A model generated the notes under the pieces. It saw only the letters and a list, made by a program, of their open reading frames with translations, did no database searches and was not told where the DNA came from. The translations under genes and the position numbers were made by a program. Shown here in pieces: positions 1 through 9,113 of a DNA stretch of 64,000 nt (positions are counted from its first letter, which is position 1; each line of letters opens with the position of its first letter). The DNA is from Sphingomonas sp. Leaf34 (GTDB lineage: Bacteria; Pseudomonadota; Alphaproteobacteria; Sphingomonadales; Sphingomonadaceae): positions 682,001 to 746,000 of the forward strand of contig NZ_LMLC01000001.1 in the NCBI RefSeq assembly GCF_001421805.1, read 5' to 3'.

Positions 1-63
1 TAACGGGTTTGCAGGAACGCCGTCCCGACGATACCAAGCGGGCAAACATTCGGAGGATGCGTC

Positions 64-852
64 ATGGATACCACCACCCTGTTCCGGCTCGACGGCCGCG
101 TCGCGCTGATCACCGGCGGCAGCCGCGGGATCGGCAAGATGATCGCCGCGGGCTTCGTCGCGCAAGGGGCCAAGGTCTATATCTCGTCGCGCAAGGCCGC
201 GGCGTGCGAGGAGACCGCCGCCGAACTCGGGCCGAACTGCATCGCGCTGCCGCAGGACGTCTCGACGGTGGCCGGGTGCAAGGCGTTGGCCGAGCAGTTC
301 GCCGAGCATGAGTCGAAGCTTGATATCCTAGTGAACAACGCCGGAGCGGCCTGGGGTGTGCCGTTCGAGGAGTTTTCGGAAGTCGGCTGGGACAAGGTCA
401 TGGACCTCAACGTCAAGTCGCCCTTCTTCCTCACGCAGGCGCTGCACGCCGCCTTGAAGGCGTCGGGCTCGCGCGAACGGCCGGCGAAGGTGATCAACAT
501 CACCTCGATCGACGGGCAGCGGCTCAACCCGTGGGAGACGTACAGCTATCACGCGTCGAAATCGGCGCTGATATATCTGACCAAGCGGATGGCGGCGCGG
601 CTGGTGACAGACTCGATCAACGTGACCTCGATCGCACCGGGGGCGTTTGCCAGCGACATGAACAAGGCCGCGCGCGATCACGGCGACGCGGTTGCGGAAG
701 GGATTCCGGCGAAGCGCGTCGGAGTCGACGAGGATATGGCGGGCGCGGCGATCTATCTCGCCAGCCGCGCGGGGGATTACGTGATCGGCGAGACGATCAC
801 GGTCGATGGCGGGCTGGTGCACGCGTCGCTGGGGACGAGCATCGACGCGTGA
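64..852 (+). CDS. SDR family NAD(P)-dependent oxidoreductase, RhlG/FabG-like
   Basis: A 262-residue classical short-chain dehydrogenase/reductase. The N-terminal Rossmann motif TGGSRGIG is at residues 17-24, the NNAG motif at 91-94, the catalytic Ser at about 148 and the YxxxK catalytic pair at Y162/K166. Length and motifs fit a one-domain cytoplasmic enzyme that reduces a ketone or oxidises an alcohol with NAD(P)H. The overall flavour (MDTTTLFRLDG start, VDGG near the C-terminus) is like RhlG and 3-oxoacyl-ACP reductases, but the substrate cannot be read from sequence. The start is supported by a GGAGG Shine-Dalgarno about 8 bases upstream. It converges on the lipoprotein gene at 877; its upstream neighbours lie outside the window. 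Confidence 0.9.
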   Translation: MDTTTLFRLDGRVALITGGSRGIGKMIAAGFVAQGAKVYISSRKAAACEETAAELGPNCIALPQDVSTVAGCKALAEQFAEHESKLDILVNNAGAAWGVPFEEFSEVGWDKVMDLNVKSPFFLTQALHAALKASGSRERPAKVINITSIDGQRLNPWETYSYHASKSALIYLTKRMAARLVTDSINVTSIAPGAFASDMNKAARDHGDAVAEGIPAKRVGVDEDMAGAAIYLASRAGDYVIGETITVDGGLVHASLGTSIDA

Positions 853-876
853 CGGGCACACTTAACGCGGCGCCGT

Positions 877-1815
877 TCAACCCGGCGGCGACGGCTGAGA
901 CAGGGGGGCGATGGTGGATTCGGTAGAGGCGGGCTGCGTTTTCCCGTCCGGAGTCACCGCCGGTGCGCCGGGCGCCCCTGCCGGGGCAGTGCTCACGTTC
1001 GCTGTCGTAACGGGACGTTCCGACGGTCGTTGTTCCTCGGCACGTTTTTTCTCGATGTCCGCTGTTTTCGTGGCGATCGAGTCGTTGAACAGGTCCTTCA
1101 TCCCCAGGAACGAACACAGCCCGGCATAGCGGATAACCTTGGACTCTGCGGCGAAGAACGTTCTTGGCGGCAGCTTCTCGTTTTGCAGCTTCATGCTGTC
1201 CTGCGCCGCCAGGACCAGACGCCGCATCTTGGCAAGATCCGCATCAACCATGAAGCTCTCGTCGTAATTCCGGAAGCTGGCGTTAAGGGCGTTGAACCCT
1301 ACCGTCGATGCAGTAAGCGCCGCACTGCCCGCCTTGACAAGGTTCAACGCGCCGGCGACGAGCGTGCTGGTGTCGGTCGCCAGGCCCTTGCCGAACTGTC
1401 GCTTGCGCGCAGACAGATTCACCGACCGGAAGAACTCGTCGCAATACACGTCGGACAGGGTCGTGCCAGCATCCATGAAACGCAACACTTGTTCCTGCTG
1501 GACTTTCTGCTCTGTCGTCAGCGGCGTAGTGTAATCGGACCGTCGGAATGCGGCTAGTTTGTCGACGATTTTCTGACAGTTCGCGGCCGAAACCGGCCCC
1601 TCGCTCCCGGACGGCTTTTTCCTGGCGGCTTTTGTCGCAGCGTCCTTGGCCCCGGCATCGCCATTGCAGTCATACGCCTGACGCATCTCGACGATGAGCA
1701 TCAGCTTCTCGTCTTTTGTTTCGGTGGGATCCGCCGATAACTTCGTGCGTAAGGACTCAGGCACCGAGCAACCGCTCAGCGCGACGACACAGGCCACCCC
1801 CCAATATTTTGTCAT
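877..1815 (-). CDS. putative lipoprotein of unknown function
   Basis: I do not recognise this 312-residue protein. The first 16 residues form a short hydrophobic signal ending in the lipobox LSGC, so it should be lipidated at Cys16 and anchored in a membrane. The mature part is mostly helical and charged, with an Ala/Gly/Leu stretch around residues 150-180 that could associate with a membrane. The last 60 residues are a low-complexity Pro/Ala/Thr/Ser tail. The start is supported by a strong GAGGGGG ribosome site just upstream of ATG at 1815. Codon use matches the neighbours. It lies downstream of maeB in the same direction with a 166-base gap that probably carries its own promoter. Confidence 0.75.
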   Translation of the reverse strand: MTKYWGVACVVALSGCSVPESLRTKLSADPTETKDEKLMLIVEMRQAYDCNGDAGAKDAATKAARKKPSGSEGPVSAANCQKIVDKLAAFRRSDYTTPLTTEQKVQQEQVLRFMDAGTTLSDVYCDEFFRSVNLSARKRQFGKGLATDTSTLVAGALNLVKAGSAALTASTVGFNALNASFRNYDESFMVDADLAKMRRLVLAAQDSMKLQNEKLPPRTFFAAESKVIRYAGLCSFLGMKDLFNDSIATKTADIEKKRAEEQRPSERPVTTANVSTAPAGAPGAPAVTPDGKTQPASTESTIAPLSQPSPPG

Positions 1816-1981
1816 TTACCCCCCCTCAACATCGGCGAGACGCGACGCAACGATACTGGAGAGGCGAAAGGACGGAGCCGTTTACCCTGTCACAGTGAAT
1901 ACACCATGCGTCATTACCGCGACGCAATGTATTTCGGGGTCAAAATGGAGGGATGGAGGGGCGGGCTGCCGAAAACCCGAC

Positions 1982-4237
1982 TTACCGCGCGATTCCCCCT
2001 GCAGCCAGAACCGCCAGCGTCACCAGTTCGCTTGCGGTCGACGTCATCGGTGCGACCTGGACCGGCTTTTCCATGCCGATCAGCATCGGGCCGATGACCG
2101 AGTCGCCACCCAGCTCGCGCAGCAGCTTCGCCGAGATATGCGCAGACTGGAGCCCCGGCATGATCAGCACGTTCGCCGGCCCCGACAGCCGTGCGAACGG
2201 ATAGTTGGCCAGCTGCTTGGGGTTCAGCGCGACGTCGGGCGCCATCTCGCCTTCGTATTCGAAGCCGACCTGCCGGCCATCCAGCACCGTCACCGCATCG
2301 CGGATATTTTCGAGCCATTCGCCCTTCGGGTTGCCGAAGTTCGAATAGCTGAGGAACGCGACGCGCGGCTCATGCCCCATCCGCCGCGCGACCGCGGCGG
2401 TCTGTTCGGCGAAGTCGGCGAGTTGCTCGGCGGTCGGACGCTCGTTGACGGTCGTGTCGGCGATGAACACCGTGTGGCTCTGGCCGACGAGCAGGTGGAT
2501 GCCGAACGGCGTCTTGCCCGCGAGCGGATCGATCACACGGCGGATCTGGCGCATCGTCTCGCCGTATGTCCGCGTGATGCCGGTGATCATCGCGTCGCCC
2601 TCGCCGAGCTGGAGCAGCAGCGCGCCGAAGATGTTGCGGTCCTGGTTGACCATCCGCTCGCAATCGCGGCGCAGATAGCCGCGCCGCTGGAGCCGCGAAT
2701 ACAGGAAGTCGACCATCTTGGGCACCAGCGGCGAGACGCGGCTGTTGTGCAGCTCGAAGCTCTCAGGGTCGGTCACGCCCAGCGCGCGCAACCGCTCGGG
2801 CACGTCGTCGCGACCGACCAGCACCGGCGTGCCATAGCCGCCTTCCTTGAACGCGATCGCCGCGCGCAGCACGACCTCCTCTTCGCCTTCCGCGAAGATC
2901 ACGCGCTTGGGATGCGCGCGCGCGCCCTCATACGCCATCGACAGCACCGAGGTGGTCGGGTTGAGCCGCGCTCTCAAGGAATGGCGATAGGCTTCGATGT
3001 CGAGGATCGGCTTGGTCGCGACGCCAGACGCCATCGCCGCCTTGGCGACCGCGACGGGGACGACCTCCATCAGCCGCGGATCGAACGGCGCGGGGATGAT
3101 GTAGGTCGGGCCGAAGCTGTGACGGACGCCGTACGCCGCGGCGACTTCCTCGGGGACGCGTTCGCGCGCGAGTTCGGCGATCGCGTTGGCGGCGGCGATC
3201 TTCATCGCATCGTTGATCCCCGTCGCGCGCACGTCGAGCGCACCGCGGAAGATGAACGGGAAACCCAGCACGTTGTTGACCTGGTTCGGATAATCCGAAC
3301 GGCCGGTCGCGACGATCGCGTCGGGACGCGCGGCCATCGCCAGCTCGGGGCGGATCTCCGGCTCGGGATTGGCCATCGCGAAGATGATCGGCGCGGGCGC
3401 CATGTCCTTGACCATCTCGGGCGTCAGCGAGCCTGCCGCCGACAGCCCGAGGAACACGTCGGCGCCGACCAGCGCCTCCGTCAGCGTGCGCGTCTCGGTG
3501 ATCGCGGCGTGCGCGGACTTCCACTGGTCGACGCCTTCGCGGCCCTGGTAGATCACGCCCTTGCGGTCGCACAGGATGACGTTGTCGCCGCGCACGCCCA
3601 TCGCCTTGACGAGCTCGGTGCACGCGATCGCCGCCGCACCCGCGCCGTTGACGACGATCTTCACCTCGGAGAGCTTGCGGCCCGTCAGCAGGCACGCGTT
3701 GATCAGCCCCGCGGCGGTGATGATCGCCGTGCCGTGCTGGTCGTCATGGAAGACCGGGATGTTCATGCGTTCGCGCAACGCCTGCTCGATGATGAAGCAT
3801 TCGGGCGCCTTGATGTCCTCGAGGTTGATGCCGCCGAACGTCGGCTCCATCAGCTCGACCGCGTCGATGAAGCGGTTCACGTCTTCGGTCTTCAGCTCGA
3901 TATCGATCGCGTCGACATCGGCGAAGCGCTTGAAGAGTACCGCCTTGCCTTCCATCACCGGCTTGCTGGCGAGCGGGCCGAGATTGCCCATGCCGAGGAT
4001 CGCGGTGCCGTTCGAGATCACCGCAACGAGGTTTCCCTTGGCGGTATAGTCATAGACGGTCGCGGGGTCGTCGTAGATCGCCTGCACGGGCACCGCGACG
4101 CCGGGCGAATAGGCGAGCGCGAGGTCGCGCTGCGTCGCCATCGGCTTCGACGCGATGATCTCGATCTTCCCCGGCCGGCCTTCCGAATGGAACAGCAGCG
4201 CTTCGCGTTCGGAGAATTGGAGCGTTTCGTCGGACAT
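1982..4237 (-). CDS. maeB: NADP-dependent malic enzyme (malic/phosphotransacetylase-like fusion)
   Basis: A 751-residue cytoplasmic enzyme that decarboxylates malate to pyruvate with NADP+, supplying NADPH and pyruvate for gluconeogenic growth. The N-terminal ~420 residues are the malic enzyme: a YSPGVAVP substrate motif near residue 43, the FHDDQHGTA metal/substrate motif near 163 and the Rossmann VNGAGAAA near 196. The C-terminal ~320 residues are the phosphotransacetylase-like domain typical of the long MaeB type, which in relatives is regulatory and binds acetyl-CoA. The length matches the family (about 750-760). It is divergent from mutS across a 357-base repeat-rich spacer, so it has its own promoter. 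Confidence 0.95.
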   Translation of the reverse strand: MSDETLQFSEREALLFHSEGRPGKIEIIASKPMATQRDLALAYSPGVAVPVQAIYDDPATVYDYTAKGNLVAVISNGTAILGMGNLGPLASKPVMEGKAVLFKRFADVDAIDIELKTEDVNRFIDAVELMEPTFGGINLEDIKAPECFIIEQALRERMNIPVFHDDQHGTAIITAAGLINACLLTGRKLSEVKIVVNGAGAAAIACTELVKAMGVRGDNVILCDRKGVIYQGREGVDQWKSAHAAITETRTLTEALVGADVFLGLSAAGSLTPEMVKDMAPAPIIFAMANPEPEIRPELAMAARPDAIVATGRSDYPNQVNNVLGFPFIFRGALDVRATGINDAMKIAAANAIAELARERVPEEVAAAYGVRHSFGPTYIIPAPFDPRLMEVVPVAVAKAAMASGVATKPILDIEAYRHSLRARLNPTTSVLSMAYEGARAHPKRVIFAEGEEEVVLRAAIAFKEGGYGTPVLVGRDDVPERLRALGVTDPESFELHNSRVSPLVPKMVDFLYSRLQRRGYLRRDCERMVNQDRNIFGALLLQLGEGDAMITGITRTYGETMRQIRRVIDPLAGKTPFGIHLLVGQSHTVFIADTTVNERPTAEQLADFAEQTAAVARRMGHEPRVAFLSYSNFGNPKGEWLENIRDAVTVLDGRQVGFEYEGEMAPDVALNPKQLANYPFARLSGPANVLIMPGLQSAHISAKLLRELGGDSVIGPMLIGMEKPVQVAPMTSTASELVTLAVLAAGGIAR

Positions 4238-4337
4238 GGCGGGGCCTCGCGGGGGGATCGTTAGGATTGGAGGACCTTCTAGGCAGGTGGCCGGCGTTCG
4301 TCACCCCGGACACTTGCCCCAGGGCTTGGAGCTAACC

Positions 4338-4443
4338 ACCACCCCGGCGAAGGCCGGGGCCCAAGTGGGAAGGCTGAAGTAAGGACGGACCGTCCTTTGT
4401 TACCGCCGTCCCCCATTTGGGCCCCGGCCTTCGCCGGGGTGGT
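4338..4443. repeat. REP-like inverted pair, family B, between maeB and mutS
   Basis: Two copies of a palindrome-containing arm in opposite orientation: ACCACCCCGGCGAAGGCCGG at 4338 and its near-complement ending at 4443. Each arm alone folds as CCCCGGC-GAA-GGCCGGGG. Between the arms is a separate short palindrome, AAGGACGG-A-CCGTCCTT (4381-4397). A close second copy of the pair lies at 29861-29965. The layout is that of a REPIN-type element. The rest of the 357-base maeB-mutS spacer shows only the palindrome listed at 4537. Confidence 0.8.
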
Positions 4444-4536
4444 TGTGATAAGCGGGGGTGGTGCGGATGAGGGCGGTTGGGGTGCGCAGCCGAGCCTCAC
4501 GCCCCCTCACCCTCCCACGCTGCGCGCGGGCCCCTC

Positions 4537-4556
4537 CCTCTCCCCGAGGGGAGAGG
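4537..4556. repeat. perfect 9-bp palindrome upstream of mutS
   Basis: CCTCTCCCC-GA-GGGGAGAGG is a perfect 9-base inverted repeat with a two-base spacer, about 40 bases before the mutS start. It sits at the end of a C-rich tract (4500-4558) that looks like another dispersed repeat rather than a promoter. A cruciform or RNA hairpin here could affect mutS expression, but nothing in the sequence shows that it does. Confidence 0.5.
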
Positions 4557-4594
4557 GGTTTTACGGGGCGCGGCTTTTCGCTACCCGCACCGTG

Positions 4595-7198
4595 ATGTCG
4601 CACCCCGCCCCTACCCCCATGATGACGCAGTATCTCGGCTTGAAAGCGGAGGCGCAGGACTGTTTGCTGTTCTACCGCATGGGCGATTTCTTCGAGCTGT
4701 TCATGGACGACGCGCGGACCGCCGCCGCGGTGCTCGACATCGCGCTGACCGCGCGCGGCGAGCATGAGGGCAAGCCGATCCCGATGTGCGGCGTCCCCGT
4801 CCATGCCGCGACCGTCTATCTGCAACGCCTGATCAAGGCGGGCCACCGCGTTGCGATCGCCGAGCAGGTCGAGAGCCCCGCCGAGGCCAAGGCACGCGGC
4901 GGCTCCAAGGCGCTCGTCGCGCGCGCGATCGTCCGCGTCGTCACCGCCGGCACGCTGACCGAGGAGGCACTACTCGACGCCCGCAGCGACAATTGGTGCG
5001 TCGCGATCGGCGAGGTCGGCGGCGGCGTCGCGATCGCCGCGGCCGACGTCTCGACCGGCCGGTTCGAAATCGTCGAGGTCGCCCCCGACGCGGTCGACGC
5101 CGAACTCGCGCGGCTCGGCGCGGCCGAAGTCGTCGCCGCGGAGGCGAGCGTGTTCGCGGAGGCCGCCACCACGCTCCGGCCCAAGCTCGACTTCGACAGC
5201 GCCGCGGGCGAGGCGCGGCTGAAGCGGCTCTACGGCGTCGCGACGCTCGACGGGTTCGGCCAGTTCGGCCGCGCCTCCCTCGCCGCGGCGGGCGGACTGG
5301 TCGCGTATCTCGAGCATAACGCCAAGGGCACGATGCCCTTCCTGCGCCCGCCGCGAATCGGCCGCGCGGCGGAGACGATGGCAATCGACGCGGCCACGCG
5401 CGAGAGCCTGGAGCTCACCTGCACCACCGGCGGCGTCCGCAAGGGCAGCCTGCTCGACGCGGTCGACCGCACCGTCACCGGCGCGGGCGCGCGGTTGCTG
5501 GGCGCGGATCTCGGCGCGCCGTTGATGGACGCAGCCGCGATCGATGCGCGGCTCGATCTCGTCCGGCTGTTCCACGACGATCAGGCGGCGCGCGAGCGGT
5601 TGCGGTCGACGCTGCGCGCGCTCCCCGATATCGGCCGCGCGCTCGGCCGGCTCGCGGCGGGGCGTGGTGGCCCGCGCGATCTCGGCCAGTTGCGCGACGG
5701 GCTCGACGGCGCGTGGAGCCTTGGCGAGCGGCTCGACGGGATCGACACGCCGCCGCCGCTGCTGCGCGCCATCGCGCCGCGGCTGCGCGGGCATGGCGCG
5801 CTGATCGACCTGCTCAAGCGCGCATTGGTGCCGTCACCGCCGATCGAGTCGTCCGACGGGGGGTATATCGCGGCGGGCTATGACGCCGCGCTCGACGACC
5901 TGCGCGATGCGGGCGCGGGCGGCAGGCGCGCGATCGCCGCGCTGGAGGCCGAATTCCGCACCACCACGGGCGTCACCGCGCTGAAGATCCGCCACAACGG
6001 CGTGCTCGGCTATCATGTCGAGGTGCCTGCGCGCGCCGCCGACCCGCTGATGAAGCCCGAGAGCGGCTTCACGCATCGCCAGACGCTGGCCGGGGTCGTG
6101 CGGTTCAACACGCCTGCGCTGCACGAGGTCGCGGCCAAGGTGTCGCAGTCGGGCGCGCATGCGCTGGCGGCCGAAGCCGCGCATCTCGAGGAGCTGACCG
6201 CGCAGGCGCTGGCGGGGCGCGAGGCGATCGCCGCGACCGCCGATGCGCTCGCGCGGCTCGACGTAGCGGCGGGCCTCGCCGAGCGCGCGGCGGAAGGTGC
6301 GTGGGCGCGGCCGGCGCTGGTCGATCACGCGTGCTTCGAGATCGAGGGCGGACGGCACCCGGTGGTCGAAGCCGCGGTCGCGAAATCGGGCGACCGGTTC
6401 GTTGCGAACGACTGCAACCTGTCCGAAAGCTCGCGGCTGTGGCTCGTCACCGGCCCGAACATGGGCGGTAAATCGACCTTCCTGCGCCAGAACGCGCTGA
6501 TCGCGGTGCTGGCACAAGCGGGCTCCTACGTGCCCGCGACCAAGGCAACGCTCGGCCTCGTCGATCGCCTCTTCAGCCGCGTCGGCGCGTCGGACAATCT
6601 CGCGCGCGGGCGGTCGACCTTCATGGTCGAGATGGTCGAGACCGCGGCGATCCTCGCGCAGGCGACGCCGCGCTCGTTCGTGATCCTCGACGAGGTCGGG
6701 CGCGGCACCTCGACCTATGACGGGCTCGCGATCGCCTGGGCGGTGGTCGAGGCGATCCATGAGGACAACCGGTGCAGGTGTCTGTTCGCGACGCATTATC
6801 ACGAGCTGACGCGGCTTGCCGAACGCTGCGAGGCGCTGTCGCTGCATCACGTCCGCGCGCGCGAGTGGAAGGGCGAGCTGGTGTTGCTCCACGAACTCGC
6901 CGACGGCCCGGCGGATCGCAGCTACGGGCTTGCGGTCGCGCGGCTCGCGGGGATGTCACCGGCGACGGTTGCGCGCGCGAAGGCGGTGCTGGCCAAGCTC
7001 GAGGCGGGCCGCGCGAAGACCGGCGGGATCGCCGCCGGTCTCGACGACCTGCCGCTGTTCGCCGCCGCGGCGCAGGTCGAGGAGGTCGCTTGCGACGTGC
7101 TGCGCGAGGATCTGGCGAAGCTCGACATCGACGCGATGAGCCCGCGCGATGCGCTCGATGCGCTGTACCGGTTGAAGGCGCTTGCCAGCGAGGGGTGA
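4595..7198 (+). CDS. mutS: DNA mismatch repair protein MutS
   Basis: A 867-residue ATPase that recognises mispairs and small loops and recruits MutL. The mismatch-reading Phe-x-Glu motif (DFFELF) is F32/E34; the Walker A GPNMGGKST is at 620-628, followed by the DEVGRGTSTYDG Walker B/signature and the ATHYHEL helix. The open frame extends upstream to 4397, but those extra residues are translated repeat sequence. ATG at 4595 (MSHPAP) gives the usual length and starts just before the conserved YLGLKAEAQD mismatch-binding domain; GTG at 4592 is adjacent. No good Shine-Dalgarno is visible. mutL is not in the window. Confidence 0.95.
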   Translation: MSHPAPTPMMTQYLGLKAEAQDCLLFYRMGDFFELFMDDARTAAAVLDIALTARGEHEGKPIPMCGVPVHAATVYLQRLIKAGHRVAIAEQVESPAEAKARGGSKALVARAIVRVVTAGTLTEEALLDARSDNWCVAIGEVGGGVAIAAADVSTGRFEIVEVAPDAVDAELARLGAAEVVAAEASVFAEAATTLRPKLDFDSAAGEARLKRLYGVATLDGFGQFGRASLAAAGGLVAYLEHNAKGTMPFLRPPRIGRAAETMAIDAATRESLELTCTTGGVRKGSLLDAVDRTVTGAGARLLGADLGAPLMDAAAIDARLDLVRLFHDDQAARERLRSTLRALPDIGRALGRLAAGRGGPRDLGQLRDGLDGAWSLGERLDGIDTPPPLLRAIAPRLRGHGALIDLLKRALVPSPPIESSDGGYIAAGYDAALDDLRDAGAGGRRAIAALEAEFRTTTGVTALKIRHNGVLGYHVEVPARAADPLMKPESGFTHRQTLAGVVRFNTPALHEVAAKVSQSGAHALAAEAAHLEELTAQALAGREAIAATADALARLDVAAGLAERAAEGAWARPALVDHACFEIEGGRHPVVEAAVAKSGDRFVANDCNLSESSRLWLVTGPNMGGKSTFLRQNALIAVLAQAGSYVPATKATLGLVDRLFSRVGASDNLARGRSTFMVEMVETAAILAQATPRSFVILDEVGRGTSTYDGLAIAWAVVEAIHEDNRCRCLFATHYHELTRLAERCEALSLHHVRAREWKGELVLLHELADGPADRSYGLAVARLAGMSPATVARAKAVLAKLEAGRAKTGGIAAGLDDLPLFAAAAQVEEVACDVLREDLAKLDIDAMSPRDALDALYRLKALASEG

Positions 7199-7215
7199 CG
7201 CATCTGCCATCCCCA

Positions 7216-7339
7216 ATCCTCCCCCGCCAGGGGGAGGTGGCGCCCAAGTCGTCGGAGGGGGAGGACACGCGACAGACGTTTCCCTTTCCTCCCCCTCCGT
7301 CAGGCTGCGCCTGCCACCTCCTCCTGGCGGGGGAGGATC
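7216..7339. repeat. REP-like inverted pair, family A, copy 1
   Basis: An inverted pair whose outer arms read ATCCTCCCCCGCCAGGGGGA on one side and its complement on the other, separated by about 70 bases that themselves contain GGAGGGGGAGG / CCTCCCCCTCC. Three further copies are at 8985, 21801 and 37122. This copy fills most of the mutS-CDF intergenic space. Confidence 0.85.
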
Positions 7340-7392
7340 GCGCGGGGTGCGTATGATGACCGCTCCGCGTCCTAGTATCTCACGACCGCTCG

Positions 7393-8421
7393 ATGCTACG
7401 CGGCGACAGGATCAGTGGAGCGCGGGCCTTGGGCGGACATCATCACGAGCATTCTCAAGGTCATGGTCACAGCCATGCCGGGCATGGCCATGGCGGGCAC
7501 GGGCATGGCGGGCACGGGCATGGCGGGCACGGGCACAGCCACGCCCCCGCCTCGTTCGACCGCGCCTTTGCGATCGGCATCGGCCTCAACATCGTCTTCG
7601 TCGCGGTGGAAGCCATCGTCGGCCTGCGGATCGACTCGGTCGCGCTGCTCGCCGACGCCGGGCACAACCTGTCCGATGTGCTCGGCCTCGTCGTCGCCTG
7701 GGGCGGGACGATGCTCGCGCGCACAGCACCCAGCAAGCGCTTCACCTACGGGCTGAAGGGCTCGACGATCCTCGCCGCGCTCACCAACGCACTCCTCCTG
7801 CTCGTCGCGCTGGGCGCGATCGTGCTCGAGGCGTCGCAGCGTTTCGCCGACCCCGCCCCGACTGCGGGCCTCACCGTCTCGATGGTCGCGGGCATCGGTA
7901 TCGCGGTCAACGCGATCACCGCCTGGATGTTCGCGCGCGGGCGCAAGGGCGACGTCAACATTCGCGGCGCGTATCTGCACATGGCGGCCGACGCGCTGGT
8001 CTCGGCGGGCGTGGTGATCGCCGGCCTCGTGATCTGGCGCACGGGGCTCACCTGGATCGACCCCGCGGTCAGCATCGTGATCGCGATCCTCATCTTCTGG
8101 CAGACCTGGGGCCTGCTGCGCGAGACGGTCGAGATGGCGCTGTCCGCCGTCCCCCGCGGCATCGCGTTCGACGATGTCGACGCGGCGTTGTGCGACCTGC
8201 CCGGAGTCACCGAGATCCACGATCTGCACATCTGGCCGATGAGCACCACCGAACCCGTGCTGACCGCGCATCTGGTCATGCCCGCCGGCCATCCCGGCGA
8301 TCACTTCCTGAGCGATACCCGAGTGATGCTGCACGACAGGTTCGGGATCGGCCATGCCACGCTGCAGGTCGAGACGGGCAGCGGCCATGCGTGTTCGATG
8401 GCGAACGCGGCGACGGTTTGA
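7393..8421 (+). CDS. cation diffusion facilitator, zinc-type (ZitB/CzcD-like)
   Basis: A 342-residue inner-membrane metal/proton antiporter. After a cytoplasmic N-terminus of about 55 residues extremely rich in His and Gly (HGHGG repeats) there are six hydrophobic segments. The two metal-site HxxxD motifs of zinc CDFs are visible: HNLSD in helix 2 and HMAAD in helix 5. The C-terminal ~80 residues are the ferredoxin-like cytoplasmic domain (IHDLHIW motif). It should export Zn2+ and possibly Cd/Co. The start is uncertain: ATG 7393 has no clear ribosome site, while a TTG at 7429 is preceded by GGAG at good spacing. The His-rich tract is encoded by a 15-base tandem repeat. Confidence 0.88.
   Translation: MLRGDRISGARALGGHHHEHSQGHGHSHAGHGHGGHGHGGHGHGGHGHSHAPASFDRAFAIGIGLNIVFVAVEAIVGLRIDSVALLADAGHNLSDVLGLVVAWGGTMLARTAPSKRFTYGLKGSTILAALTNALLLLVALGAIVLEASQRFADPAPTAGLTVSMVAGIGIAVNAITAWMFARGRKGDVNIRGAYLHMAADALVSAGVVIAGLVIWRTGLTWIDPAVSIVIAILIFWQTWGLLRETVEMALSAVPRGIAFDDVDAALCDLPGVTEIHDLHIWPMSTTEPVLTAHLVMPAGHPGDHFLSDTRVMLHDRFGIGHATLQVETGSGHACSMANAATV
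7486..7530 (+). repeat. 15-bp tandem repeat encoding His/Gly-rich metal-binding tract
   Basis: Three head-to-tail copies of GGGCATGGCGGGCAC (first copy with one or two changes) inside the CDF gene. Each unit encodes five residues of the HGHGG series. Because the unit is a multiple of three, copy-number change by slippage would lengthen or shorten the metal-binding tract without a frameshift. Confidence 0.85.
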
Positions 8422-8473
8422 ACTTTTACGACGAGGGAAGTGTTACCCCGACATAGATCAGGAGCATTTACCC

Positions 8474-8917
8474 ATGAAGAAGCATCTTATCGCCGCGCTG
8501 ATGTCGGTCGCGGTTGCCGCTCCCGCGATGTTGCCGACCGCAGCGACTGCGCAGCGCAATGACGATCGCCGCGACCGCGACCACCGCGATCGTGACGGCC
8601 GCTGGGGTGACGACCGTCGTGGGGGCGATCGCAATTGGCGCGGTGACAATGATCGCAACTGGGATCCGTCGCGCAGCTACCAGAACGGTAATTACCGCGA
8701 GCGCCGGCTCAGCCGCAACGACCGCATCTATCGCGGCAGGGACGGCCGCGCCTATTGCAAGCGCAACGACGGCACGACCGGTCTGGTGATTGGTGCGCTT
8801 GGCGGCGGCGTGCTGGCGAACCTGATCGGCGGCGGGACGCTCGGCACGCTGGCGGGTGCCGGTGGCGGCGCACTGCTCGGCCGCTCGGTCGATCGCGGCA
8901 ACGTGAAGTGCCGCTGA
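8474..8917 (+). CDS. glycine-zipper 2TM-type envelope protein
   Basis: A 147-residue exported protein. Residues 1-27 are a Sec signal peptide with an AxA-type cleavage site (ATAQ). The next ~60 residues are very rich in Asp/Arg/Asn (DRRDRDHRDRDG type). A Cys-containing stretch then leads to a C-terminal glycine zipper of about 45 residues (GALGGGVLANLIGGG...), as in the 17-kDa surface antigen/Rick_17kDa class. The longer frame opening at 8354 is rejected because AGGAG at 8460 sits 9 bases before ATG 8474 and the signal peptide starts there. The function is unknown; the family is linked to the outer membrane and envelope stress. A strong terminator follows. Confidence 0.85.
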   Translation: MKKHLIAALMSVAVAAPAMLPTAATAQRNDDRRDRDHRDRDGRWGDDRRGGDRNWRGDNDRNWDPSRSYQNGNYRERRLSRNDRIYRGRDGRAYCKRNDGTTGLVIGALGGGVLANLIGGGTLGTLAGAGGGALLGRSVDRGNVKCR

Positions 8918-8945
8918 GCCCTAACCGGTTCTAGAAACGACAACA

Positions 8946-8972
8946 GCGGCCGAGCGATCGGCCGCCGTTTTT
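8946..8972 (+). terminator. rho-independent terminator after glycine-zipper gene
   Basis: Perfect 8-bp stem GCGGCCGA / TCGGCCGC with loop GCGA, followed by CGTTTTTG. It lies 29 bases after the stop of the 147-residue protein. Confidence 0.85.
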
Positions 8973-8984
8973 GTGTCTTCGCTT

Positions 8985-9110
8985 GATCCTCCCCCGCCAG
9001 GGGGAGGTGTCGCCGAAGGTGACGGAGGGGAAGGACACGCAACAGGCGTTTCCCTTCCCGCCCCCTCCGTCCGGCGGACGCCTGCCACCTCCCCCTGGCG
9101 GGGGAGGATC
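8985..9110. repeat. REP-like inverted pair, family A, copy 2
   Basis: The same inverted CCTCCCCCGCCAGGGGGAGG-type arms as at 7216, separated by about 75 bases. It lies between the terminator at 8972 and the stop codon of the convergent ispB gene at 9114, ending four bases from that stop. Confidence 0.85.
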
Positions 9111-9113
9111 AAT

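Noticed and set aside
1816-1981. Small gene or riboswitch between the lipoprotein gene and maeB
   Set aside because: Short frames here have no ribosome site or coding pattern and no recognisable RNA fold; it is probably only the lipoprotein promoter region.
1694-4264. Plus-strand open frame of 856 codons opposite maeB
   Set aside because: Arg/His/Asp-rich, low-complexity translation with no motif. It mirrors the codon bias of the real malic enzyme on the other strand; such antisense frames are common in very GC-rich DNA.
4397-4594. N-terminal extension of MutS
   Set aside because: The extra 66 codons are translated repeat sequence (B-family arm and C-rich tract); MutS homology starts just after ATG 4595.
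7216-9110. Possible CRISPR array from recurring GC-rich repeats
   Set aside because: The repeats are head-on inverted pairs dispersed between genes, with no regular direct-repeat and spacer pattern and no cas genes.
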